Shown here: in pieces, positions 21,697 through 30,842 of the stretch
Position numbering within the stretch: position 1 is the stretch's first letter
How the letters are laid out: the number at the start of each line of letters is the position of its first letter
Source: Linnemannia schmuckeri
Taxonomy: Eukaryota; Mortierellomycota; Mortierellomycetes; Mortierellales; Mortierellaceae
Length of the DNA: 64,000 nt
NCBI GenBank assembly: GCA_029449235.1
Contig: JANATG010000014.1
Location: forward strand, 558,001-622,000
Direction: 5' to 3'
Program-made: the position numbers and the translations under genes
Notes under the pieces: generated by a model
What the model was told of the DNA's origin: nothing
What the model saw: only the letters and a program-made list of their open reading frames with translations
The model's database searches: none

Positions 21697-23730
21697 ATGA
21701 CCTCTGCAGCAGATCTATTTTTTGGGATCCCAGAGCTGGTCGCCATCCTCGCTTCAGTCATGGAACTTCAAGACCTCTCGAGATTCATTCTCACCAATCG
21801 ATTCGTCCACACCCATTCCTTGCCTTTGTTCAGACTCGCTCGTCAATACCACAGCCTCGACCTCCGTGCCCTCTCCAGTCAACACAATTTCTCTGCCCCC
21901 GATGAAATCGCGGCCCTTCTACGGAACGTTCACTTAGTCAGAAATCTTCGCGTGGACACCGAGTTCTTTGACCACTACTACAACTGCCTTGCTTCTGCCG
22001 CTGTCTCAAAGCAGCGACAAGTTGACTCGACAGAGGCAGGAGAACTAGCAGAAGGAGCAGGAGGAGCAGGAGGAGCAGCAGCAATGGGCGTCCAGACAAC
22101 TGTCGACACACAATTTGTGACTTCTGCCTCCTCTGCCACCAGTCTCACGGAGGTCATGATCCCTAGGATGACGAAACTGATTCGGTTCGAGCATAATCCT
22201 CCTGGTCCTGACGAGGAATGGAATAGTCCGAGTCTTCGACGCCTTGGCAGAGCAGAACCAGTCTTTTCCAAGTTCTGTCTCATGATACCACCCGCCCAAG
22301 CCTCCCATCTCCAGAGCCTGACGTTGAACGGCATGCGGATCAAGCACCAACGAGAACTTAATAATGTGGCGCAAACTATTGCTGGGATGACTGGCCTCCA
22401 GACATTGAGGCTGGGTATTGAACGTCCAGAGGAAGTGCGCAAGGATGTCGTCCCACGGATCTTCTTCGAATTGCCCTCGTCCATCCAAGTGTTTATGATC
22501 CGGCCGAAGGATTTGGGGTACCAGCCGGCGTGGCTGGAAGTTGTTGAAGGGGTGGAGGCGACACTAGCGACCGAGAATGTCTACGAGCGAGATGGGCCTT
22601 TGCGTAAGCTGAGAGAATTTGATGTTTGCGAGGATCATCTCATGGACGACCCCGAGCCGTATTTCTTGATGCTTCCCTACTGTCCGGAGCTCGAGCAGGT
22701 GATGGTGCCACAGATGGTAGACCGCGATGATGAAGAGATACTAGCTCATTTCATTGTCACCCGGTGCCCCAAGCTCCGACGGCTCTCACGCGTTGACATC
22801 GGATTTGACATTGATGATGACGACGGAGAGGAATCTGACTATGGCAATTACGATGGAGTCATGTTGCATCTCACCACCGACGCCATGCCCGTGAACACGC
22901 TAGAGTCGTTCTATTACGATGGGTACTATGAGAGCCACGAATTTCAGCGAACCAGGCTGATGTCTCTTCTTTCTGGACATATGCGGTCTTTGACGCAGGT
23001 ACATCTTAGGAACACTCGCAATCTCTGCGGATTTTCGGTCTCCCAGCTTTTGAACTTTGCAACAGTTCTGGAATCGCTTGTGATTGATGGTACTAGAGAA
23101 AACTGGGAAGCGCCGTTTGGCGTCCCAGTGCAGCGTTTGAGCGACGTCTCTTGGGCAACGAGTAGACTGCGAGAACTCCGACTGGAGGTGAATGTGGGTC
23201 ATTTGTCGCAGCCTCCAAGGAGAAATGGCCCCCAGCGCCCCTTTTCCCTCCCTACTACAATTGTCGATGTGATGATATTGAGTCTTGGGAGTTGTTTGGC
23301 TAACATTGGGAGGCAAAAAGATCTTCAAGTTTTGGAGTTGAGGGTTGCACTTCCACGGCATATTACCTATCGGAACGGAAATAGCTGGACATATCGCGAC
23401 GAAGTCTTTCCGGGTCTTTTGACGCTGAACAACAGAGCAGACGGTGGTCCCCCAGATCAAGGTATTCATCTTCGTAGAGGCTTCTTGGAGTTGTTAGGCG
23501 GATTGTCAAAGCTGGAGGAACTCCGGGGTTCGGTCAATGTCAGTCCGAGAGACGCGTATGGGTATTCGACAGAAAGGGAGGAGGCGGAGTGGATGAGGAT
23601 GCATTGGCCCAAGCTGAGAGTAGCTGAGTTCTATCCAGCCAAGGCAGAGCGTCCTTATCCTATTACAAAAGAGTTCCTTTGGCTCCAGAATGAATTATCT
23701 GGCCTGATCTACGATCATTCAGATTATTAA
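21697..23730 (+). CDS. F-box/LRR-like protein, copy 2, intact
   Basis: A single-exon gene of 677 residues starting at ATG 21697 after a C/T-rich leader. The first about 35 residues (FFGIPELVAILASVMELQDLSRF) are a divergent F-box of the type abundant in Mortierella-like fungi. Leu-rich strands and helices follow, for example LQSLTLNGMRIKH, MTGLQTLRLGIE and KDLQVLELRVALP, typical of an irregular LRR. Conserved family phrases include YCPELEQVMVPQM and the C-terminal LGGLSKLEELRGSVNV. There is an acidic stretch (FDIDDDDGEESD) at about residue 370. The stop TAA overlaps AATAAA (23729-23734). A substrate-receptor role in an SCF ubiquitin ligase is inferred; no substrate can be named. It is the paralogue of the frameshifted gene just upstream. 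Confidence 0.82.
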   Translation: MTSAADLFFGIPELVAILASVMELQDLSRFILTNRFVHTHSLPLFRLARQYHSLDLRALSSQHNFSAPDEIAALLRNVHLVRNLRVDTEFFDHYYNCLASAAVSKQRQVDSTEAGELAEGAGGAGGAAAMGVQTTVDTQFVTSASSATSLTEVMIPRMTKLIRFEHNPPGPDEEWNSPSLRRLGRAEPVFSKFCLMIPPAQASHLQSLTLNGMRIKHQRELNNVAQTIAGMTGLQTLRLGIERPEEVRKDVVPRIFFELPSSIQVFMIRPKDLGYQPAWLEVVEGVEATLATENVYERDGPLRKLREFDVCEDHLMDDPEPYFLMLPYCPELEQVMVPQMVDRDDEEILAHFIVTRCPKLRRLSRVDIGFDIDDDDGEESDYGNYDGVMLHLTTDAMPVNTLESFYYDGYYESHEFQRTRLMSLLSGHMRSLTQVHLRNTRNLCGFSVSQLLNFATVLESLVIDGTRENWEAPFGVPVQRLSDVSWATSRLRELRLEVNVGHLSQPPRRNGPQRPFSLPTTIVDVMILSLGSCLANIGRQKDLQVLELRVALPRHITYRNGNSWTYRDEVFPGLLTLNNRADGGPPDQGIHLRRGFLELLGGLSKLEELRGSVNVSPRDAYGYSTEREEAEWMRMHWPKLRVAEFYPAKAERPYPITKEFLWLQNELSGLIYDHSDY

Positions 23731-24252
23731 TAAAAGGATGCTAATGCTGTATGAACAGAATGGATGTAAATGCTGTACTGGTTATTACAACGAAGAGCAA
23801 GATATGTTGAACACTTATATTGTTCAATGGCACCTATTTGTACTTTCTTTCACCTCTGGTTGTAAGTGAGCGTTGTTGCGCGATTTTTTATTTCTCATAT
23901 CGTGTTTGATATCATATTGGTTAATTGGAGGACCCACAAGAGTAAAAAATACCCTCGTAAGGGCGCGATATCAATTAGCGAAGGAGTTGATAGAGGAACG
24001 ATCGTCTGCTGAACAGTAATGATAATTTCTTTTGGATGTCTGTCCTTATTATTAGTGGTGTGTGCGATCTGCACTATTCGCTCTCTCCCCTCCCCTCCCC
24101 CTTGAGAATACTAATTTCGTTCCCGCAGAAGATGCGCTCAGGCCACACATTTTTGTTTCTTTTCAAAGGTAAAACAGCAAAAGCAAAAAAGAGAGGGAAA
24201 CACTGAACTCAGCATGTCAGTCAGCCAGTGAGTCAGTCTATCTATCAGGTAA
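23731..24252. other. Intergenic after F-box copy 2
   Basis: An AT-rich 3' region with no supportable gene. Confidence 0.5.
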
Positions 24253-24555
24253 TCAAATAGTGTTTGCCAATGGTGGAAACCCGTGTAAAGAAAGTGCAAC
24301 GAGGTAGGTGCAGAAGAGAGCGAGACTGATGATTGCAGAAAGAGAGACAGGGCAACATTTAAAAAAGGAAAAGATCGTCTGGTGACCATGGCCTTGGACA
24401 AGCGGGTGTGCAGGAGGGACGGGAAAGGGTGGCTCAATCAAGATCGGCTCAACGGGTGCCTCAATGTTTGCGTAGGAGATGATCACATCCGGCAAGAAGA
24501 GAGAGTGTGCTGAATCAATACCCTCTCTATTAATCCGCGGGTACTTTTGAGGCAT
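24253..24555 (-). CDS. Possible small single-pass membrane protein
   Basis: A 100-residue minus-strand frame. The N-terminal half is soluble and Pro/Ile-rich (DVIISYANIEAPVEPILIEP, then PPFPVPPAHPLVQGHGHQ). The C-terminus has a hydrophobic helix (SAIISLALFCTYLVALSLHG) ending shortly before the stop. A TATAAA-like element (TATATAAAC, minus strand, 24686-24694) sits about 130 nt upstream, with a C/T-rich leader between. I know no homologue. The call rests on composition, the TATA-like element and the leader; the true gene could have other exons. Confidence 0.3.
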   Translation of the reverse strand: MPQKYPRINREGIDSAHSLFLPDVIISYANIEAPVEPILIEPPFPVPPAHPLVQGHGHQTIFSFFKCCPVSLSAIISLALFCTYLVALSLHGFPPLANTI

Positions 24556-25640
24556 TTGGTGCTTCTGCTGTACAGGCTAAAGTGGGTGTTGTTTGACGAA
24601 AAAAGGGAATGAAGAAAATAAAAAGTTAATGTAGGGTATAGAGGGAATGGATGAATGACAAAAAGTGGAGGGAGGATCATTTAAGTTTATATACCGAGAA
24701 ATACGGGCAATCGATGGATGTGTCAGTCAGTCATTACCAACAATGGCAGGGATGTAAGTCATGATTGTGGATCCAAGAAGATCAGAATCGTCTACTGTTT
24801 TTTTTTTTGTTTTTTTTTTCAGTCCAGGTCCAAGTTCAAGCTTAGGTTCAAAATGCAATCACACAAAGTTGGTAGGCATGTATGACTGAATGAACGACGT
24901 TCCAACAACTGAAATAACGCGCAAGAGGCGAAGAAAATAAACCGTTTTTTCGTCTCCAATGGCCAAGTCCGAGATCCATAACCATGACTAATGCAATTCA
25001 TACCAACTCCTTCCCCTGTACATGAATATATAACGCATTAGTGAGAGAAGGAGAAATATCGACTTCTTGTGGCAAAAAATATACAAGTTACATCCAAAGA
25101 ATGTCTTACAGTTGCATTCTATCCATCTATCGACTGGGCGAGATGCATTCACGAGCAAGGGGGTTAGGCAATATGACCACTGGATTCAGGGGGGGGATGG
25201 CTTTCTCTACTGTTTTAGGGAGTGAGTATGGCGAAGTTAGATTTGTGGTTATGTTCTTCGAAAGAGAAGAAAACGAAGCGAGGGAGGCGAGGGGCCCCCG
25301 CCCATTCTCCAATTCTATTTGCATTTCCCTCCATTTTTTTTTTCACAATGCAGCTGAGGTCCGAGGAGAAGATTGCGGTTAAACACTATTTTGTGGACCG
25401 AGCATGTGGAGTCACATTAAGCAGCCAATCGCAAAGCAAAAACAAGGAGGGGCAGGGGTGCACTCAGAACTGGTCCTTCTCTCGACTCATATCCATCCCT
25501 CCGCAGCTAACATTTACTCATCTCGTTCTGCATCTTTTGCTTTGCTTTTTTATTTTTTTTGGACATCCAGGTCCACTCTCATACACCCTGTATAAATTGG
25601 ATAATCAAAATAAATGCAAGTGCTTGTTTGTAACAAGATC
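24556..25640. other. Intergenic, no gene supported
   Basis: It holds the putative leader of the small minus-strand frame on the left, T-rich runs near 24800, and no convincing coding sequence. The right end leads into a decayed F-box/LRR copy. Confidence 0.45.
24686..24694 (-). promoter_or_regulatory. TATA-like element
   Basis: TATATAAAC on the minus strand, placed suitably for the small minus-strand frame at 24253-24555. Confidence 0.3.
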
Positions 25641-26760
25641 ATGGCAGCCCCGGAACTCTTCAACCTCATACAAGCATATCTCCCTCTTTACGCCTTAAAG
25701 ATGTGTAGCCAAGTCTGTGGCCTATAGATTAAGTGCTGAGTAGAATTGGTTGCACTGCATCCCACATTCACCTTATTTCCTGGGCGAACAACTTTTATTC
25801 ACCATCCTCGTTTGATACCTTTTTCAGACGAGATCACCGTACGGCAGTTCTTTCGAGGGTTGCGAGATTTGAAATTCCAGACGTCTCTCGATCTCAGTGC
25901 TGCAACTCTAGCTCTAGCGACAGTCCGAAAGGCTAGAGATTGATTATGTCATGAAACCATATCCGTCTGAGCAAAAGTACCGAAGGACTGGGACGCATTT
26001 ACTTTGCAATCTAGCTCTTCCTGTCCCCCAAGCACGCCTACGGCGTACAGAAGCCGCCATTGTTAAAATCCCTCACCATCACAGGACCCAACAAACGCGC
26101 TTATATTATTCTCATGTACGTCTTGACCGCGTTCCCGGTACTCGAAGCTCTGGCCATAGGCAGCACCCATACCCTTTACAAGTCTACTATACAAGATGTA
26201 CCATCAACACCACCGGGCGACTTTACGGCGCCTTGGGGGTGCCAGGAAAGACTGGTTTGGCTTGACGTGACGCTTATTGCTTTCCCGAGCGACGCGATCT
26301 TGCGCCAGTTCTTTGGCCTTGTTGGTGGTCTACCCAGCGTGATGACTTTCTTTGTCGCAATTTCTCACCTCCGAGTTTTGATAGTCACCAGCGCCGAGTT
26401 GGGTGGATCAAGGATGGACGTCACATTTCCCACAGTGACGACCCTTCGTATTTGTCCGTGGCTGCCAGAGAAATGGGTTTGCAGATGAGACGTCTTTGAG
26501 CGAAGTCCTTGTCGTGATTGCTGCTTTCCCTCGTCTTGAAATCATGACTCTCTTGAGTGGGCTGGACTTTGTTGACCAGTTGTCGGCAGCCTTTCCGTCC
26601 ATAGACTTTACAACATGGCAGTATATTAAACGCCACTCATGCGAAGCTATATCTGTTTTTGTTGAGTCAAGCGAGTTCACCTACGACAACAGAAGAAGAA
26701 AAATGACAGCCCTTGATCCTATCAACAAACCTCGCATGCCGCATTCTTGCAAGAACGACC
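25641..26760 (+). pseudogene. Decayed F-box/LRR-family pseudogene
   Basis: Coding-like pieces line up in order but in different frames. The ATG at 25641 opens MAAPELFNLIQAYLPLYALK then MCSQVCGL, an F-box-like N-terminus, and a stop follows at 25725-25727. The same frame resumes at about 25746-25943 (VRQFFRGLRDLKFQTSLDLS). A second frame covers 26060-26488 (MLKSLTITGPNKRAYIILMY, then GCQERLVWLDVTLIAFPSDA). A third covers about 26484-26700 (LSEVLVVIAAFPRLEIMTLL). At least two stops and two frameshifts break it. The phrase RLVWLDVTLIAFPSD then AFPRLEIMTLL is typical of LRR-like segments in this family. BUB3 begins about 165 nt further on, so the relic lies in or near the BUB3 promoter. Confidence 0.6.
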
Positions 26761-26925
26761 GTGTGGATCAATTGCCTCTTAGCCAACACAAAATTTTCAA
26801 AGCCACTGACCCACCTTTTGATCTGCCCGCCCTTCGCGTCCGTCTATTCGTCTTTCACACCGACACAACGTTTCTCTTCTCAACCAAGGAAGCACACAGA
26901 CACAGCAAACACAGACACATCCCTC

Positions 26926-28517
26926 ATGGCTGCCGAATACGAACTCTTCGAACCCCCAAACGATGCAATCTCGACCGTCACCTTTCATCCCTCCAAACCA
27001 GAGGTGCTGATGGTCTCTTCTTGGGATAAGGTACTTCTTTCACAAACAAAAACAAGCGCATCCCTTTGTTTAGATCATACAACAGACAGCGACAACTGAG
27101 CCTTCTGGACATGCTTTCAACAACGAGCGCGGATCAGGAAGCCGACTACTGAAAGCAGCGAATTCAAGGTACAAAAAAAGAAATTAAAAAAAGCAAAACT
27201 ACTAACAACACTACTATTCACTCTCTTTTTTTCCTTCCCGGCTTGGTTAGAGTGTGGCGCTGTACGATATTGTCAAGAACCAACAGACGGCAAAATATTA
27301 CCACAACGCGGCAGTTCTGGACTGCTGCTTCGGAGAAGGCATGCAGGCCTACAGCGGAGGACTTGATAAAGCCGTCAGGATGTAAGCGACGAGACTTTAC
27401 TGTTGCTGGAGATGAAGCTTTTCTATCAAGAGAGGAGGACAATGACAAGGAGTTGCGTTATTTTTTTACGACGAGAAATAACTAATGTCATTATTGCTTG
27501 GATGTTTTAGGCACGACTTTTCAACGGGACGGGATATTGTCTTGGGAACGCATGACGATGCTGTGCGCACAATGGCTTTCAGCACCGCCAATAGTACGTA
27601 CTCTGGATATCTCACAATCGGCTGCTTCTCAAACAGATTAGCACATTGCTGACAAGAACTCGCACCACGTCATGAGGAGAAACTTACATCTTTTTATCTT
27701 ACACGCTGTTGTAGACTTCTTGGTGACAGGATCATGGGACAAGACGATCGGGACATGGGATCACCGCGCAGGAGGAGCCGAGCACGGATCGAACCTGGGC
27801 ATATACCACCAACCTGAAAAGATCTTTTCCCTCGACGTCTGTGATCAAAAATTAGTCGTCGCAATGGCAGGACGACATGTATTTATTTACGACCTCCGGA
27901 ATATGAAAGAAACCCTACAGCGTCGGGAGAGCTCGTTAAAGTATCAGACGCGGTTTGTCAAGTGTATGCGGAACGGGCAGGGGTATGCGTCTTCATCGAT
28001 CGAGGGCCGTGTTGCGGTCGAGTTCTTTGACCCCTCGCCACAGAGTCAGGCCAAGAAATATGCCTTTAAGTGTCATCGCCAGAATGAGGATGGTGTTGAG
28101 ATGATCTATCCCGTCAACGCGTTGGCCTTCCACCCCATGTACGTTTTCTTTGATCTTTTTGGTTGCAGGCATTTTTTTGTTTTATTTTGTTCTTTGATAT
28201 GTATGTGCAGCTTTTGTACCTGACCGTGATTACTTTCACTCTTGAAATAACCTAGTCATGGAACGTTCGCATCAGGAGGATCGGATGGAGGCGTGACAAT
28301 GTGGGACGGATACAACAAGAAGAGGTTACGACAGTATCCACGATACCCAACCTCGGTCTCGTCGCTATCATGGTCCTGCGACGGCAAGACTCTGGCAGTG
28401 GCCAGCTCTTATACATTCGACCAGGGCGAGAAGGACCATGCACCAGACCAGATCTTCTTGCGCTCAATATCGGATCAGGAGGCCCGACCCAAGACCGTCG
28501 CCGGAATGAACAAATAA
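26926..28517 (+). CDS. BUB3: Spindle checkpoint WD40 protein Bub3
   Basis: Five exons: 26926-27030, 27251-27381, 27511-27593, 27715-28138 and 28256-28517. The product is 334 residues (human 328, yeast 341). Every junction keeps frame and restores WD40 strands: FEPPNDAISTVTFHP, then VSSWDK joined to SVALYD, SGGLDKAVRM joined to HDF, and TGSWDKTIGTWD. Diagnostic Bub3 segments are EGRVAVEFFDPS, KKYAFKCHR, PVNALAFHPI joined to HGTFASGGSDG, and DGKTLAVASSYTFD near the end. Bub3 carries Bub1 and BubR1/Mad3 to phosphorylated MELT repeats of the kinetochore protein Spc105/KNL1, delaying anaphase until chromosomes attach. The related export factor Rae1 lacks the EFFDP/KYAFKCHR pattern, so Bub3 is favoured. 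Confidence 0.93.
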
Positions 28518-28760
28518 GTTACCCCTTTGACTTCATGTCTTGTTTGGATGGGATTTGCGATGTTGCTTGGAATAAAAAAAAGGGGGGAACGAAAACACAG
28601 AAAGTTGTTGTTTGTCAAGTGTGTGATGTGATTGAAGTGACTGTACGAGTTCGAGAGAGCATGGCATGTGGTTGTGCGTCTTATTAGACCTTTTTCTTGA
28701 TTTTTACAATGACTATGATACAAACAACGGACAAAAAGTAAACAAAACAAGAAAAAGACA

Positions 28761-30636
28761 CTAATCGCTATCTTCAATAGCTTGAAGAGCAGGGTCCTGT
28801 AAATCCTCCTGACTGGCAAGGAGGGCATCGAGCAACAGCTCGCGTTCAACACGAAGTCGCTGCAACTTCTTTTTGTGATCTTCGTACTCGGCTTCCAGAG
28901 CTTCGCGCTCATTATGGATGTAGTCGTATTTGGCCTTCAGGAGCCCGTACCGTTGCCGCGGGGTTTGTCCATTGTCAATCTCAAAATCGCTGTCGTCGTC
29001 CCCACTTGCGTCGTCATCATTGTCGTCATCGTGGCCGTTGTTGGTTGGTACTCGCTCCTTTTTGCGCCCTCCCCCACCTGCTGCCGCTGCTGAGGTTGTT
29101 GTTCCTCCTCTTTTTCCTCGCCGAGCGTTCTCTAGATGCCGCAGGATCACACGATCAGAATGTGACCGATGATGATAATGTCGATGTTCACTGTTGCCGT
29201 CAGAGTACTGTCGATCACCAATATAGTACCCATCCTCATCATAATCCTCGCCACCGTCACCGCCAGCGCCTAATTTCCGGAGTTTTGTCGGACGATGTTT
29301 AGATGACGAGGAAGGAAGGTCGGTTTCGGATCGGGAAGAGTCAGGGTGTCGCCGCTTCTTGGCGCCAAAGGTCGAAGAGTGGAGGAGAGTTGACGAGGCT
29401 GCTGGGTCTTTCATGGTATATCGGCCTCGGGATTTCCGTCCTGTAAATCGTTCTGGTACATCTCCGTGTTGAAATTTGAGGTGCTTCGCCATCGCGCTAA
29501 TTGATGAAAAAAAGGAGCAGAGATTTCAGCTGTGCGTTCTTTTATGAAGAAGTCAACCATCGAACAATTGAAACAAGGCGAAAGAAAAGCTTACTCGGAG
29601 CGACTGAAGCTCTTGTCACACTCTAATGAAGTACAAAAAATGGATAAAAATAATAAGTGGTCAGTGTCTTGAATGGAAACCATGTGAAACAACAAATGCT
29701 AAATCTCCAACCAAGAGACACAGAAACGGTACCTGGGACAGGACAATCATAAGGCTTATGCTTGGTATGACTCCTCATATGTGAAATCAACGCAAACCGA
29801 GTCGTCTGAGCAATAGGCCTGCGAGCACACCCCTGCCACTCACAGGTGTAAGCCGTCTTCTTCCAACCAATATGTTCATCCGACAAATGGATCACCAACG
29901 CTGCAAGGGACGGCAAGACTTTTCCACAATCCTTCCACCGACACAAGGTCTCCTCAGGCAGGTTGCTGTACTCATCATCGTTCGGGTGCTGACCTGATCC
30001 GGTGCCACCTTCTTCATCCTCGTTGTCTTCGTCTCCGTCGTCGTCGTCGTCTGACGATAATGGAAGTTCGTCGTCTTCCTCGCCGGTGCGTTCTGACTTG
30101 GTTGTGGTTGGTTTCCGGTCTTCTTCCTCCTCTTCGTCATCGTCGCCTTCTTCCGCTTCCTCCTCCTCTCCTTCTTGGTCCTCCTCTTTGCGAGTGGTGT
30201 TTGCTGCAAATTTCTTGGACTTTGAATCAGCGGTCTTGGTGCGCTTTGTGACATCAGTGGTGGTGGTGGAACTGACAGTCTGTTGATGACCTTCCTGTTC
30301 TGACTGTTGTTCAGCAGCACCTCCTGCATCCTCATTCACAACAACACCCTCCATCTCATCTTCACCAACAACACCGCCTTCCTCCTCCTTCACGCCTCCT
30401 CGCGGTTCATCCTGCTCCTCGCTTTTCAGCACCTGCACTTCGTCCTCTACTTCCTCGTCGTCTTGACGTTGCGGTGGAGGCTGTTGACTTGCAATAGTGT
30501 CTTGACTCTCTGGCCTTGTTGTTGTTGTTGGAGAGGAGGCCGAGGTCATAGAGGTGTCGGCATCTTGGTCCTGATCCCGATCCTCCTGTGCGGTTGCTGC
30601 TGCTGCTGTTGTTGGTGGTGGTGGTTCTGTTGACAT
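28761..30636 (-). CDS. C2H2 zinc-finger protein, INO80-subunit Iec1/YY1-like
   Basis: Three exons on the minus strand: 29733-30636, 29595-29622 (28 nt) and 28761-29496. The product is 555 residues. The N-terminal 220 residues are low-complexity and strongly acidic. Three zinc fingers follow at about 230-325: LCRWKDCGKVLPSLAALVIH, then YTCEWQGCARRPIAQTTRF with ISHMRSH, then YDCPVPECDKSFSRSDAMAK with HLKFQH. The small second exon encodes most of the third finger's CDKSFSRS, and both introns must be removed to complete it. A basic/Ser-rich region and a C-terminal coiled coil (EREALEAEYEDHKKKLQRLR) close the protein. Finger spacing and the C-terminal coil resemble fission-yeast Iec1, a subunit of the INO80 remodeller; a free transcription factor is the alternative. 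Confidence 0.72.
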
Positions 30637-30842
30637 GACTTTTCGACGATGCTGTCAGTAACGGAAGGGAAGGTGGAGAATAAAAAAACCATCCTCCTAC
30701 TTCATTGAAGAGGATGACGTCACTCGAACTAAAACTTCATGACATTCACGTTTTTCTACTTTTAATATTTCAATTTCACTCCAAGGGGTGTGGAGCAAAG
30801 GGGTGTCCTGCTGCAATGAAAAAGCAAAGCACTTAGAACCGG
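30637..30842. other. Short spacer between the zinc-finger gene and an F-box gene
   Basis: About 200 nt holding the zinc-finger gene's upstream sequence and the 3' end of the F-box gene, both minus strand. Nothing further is seen. Confidence 0.45.
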
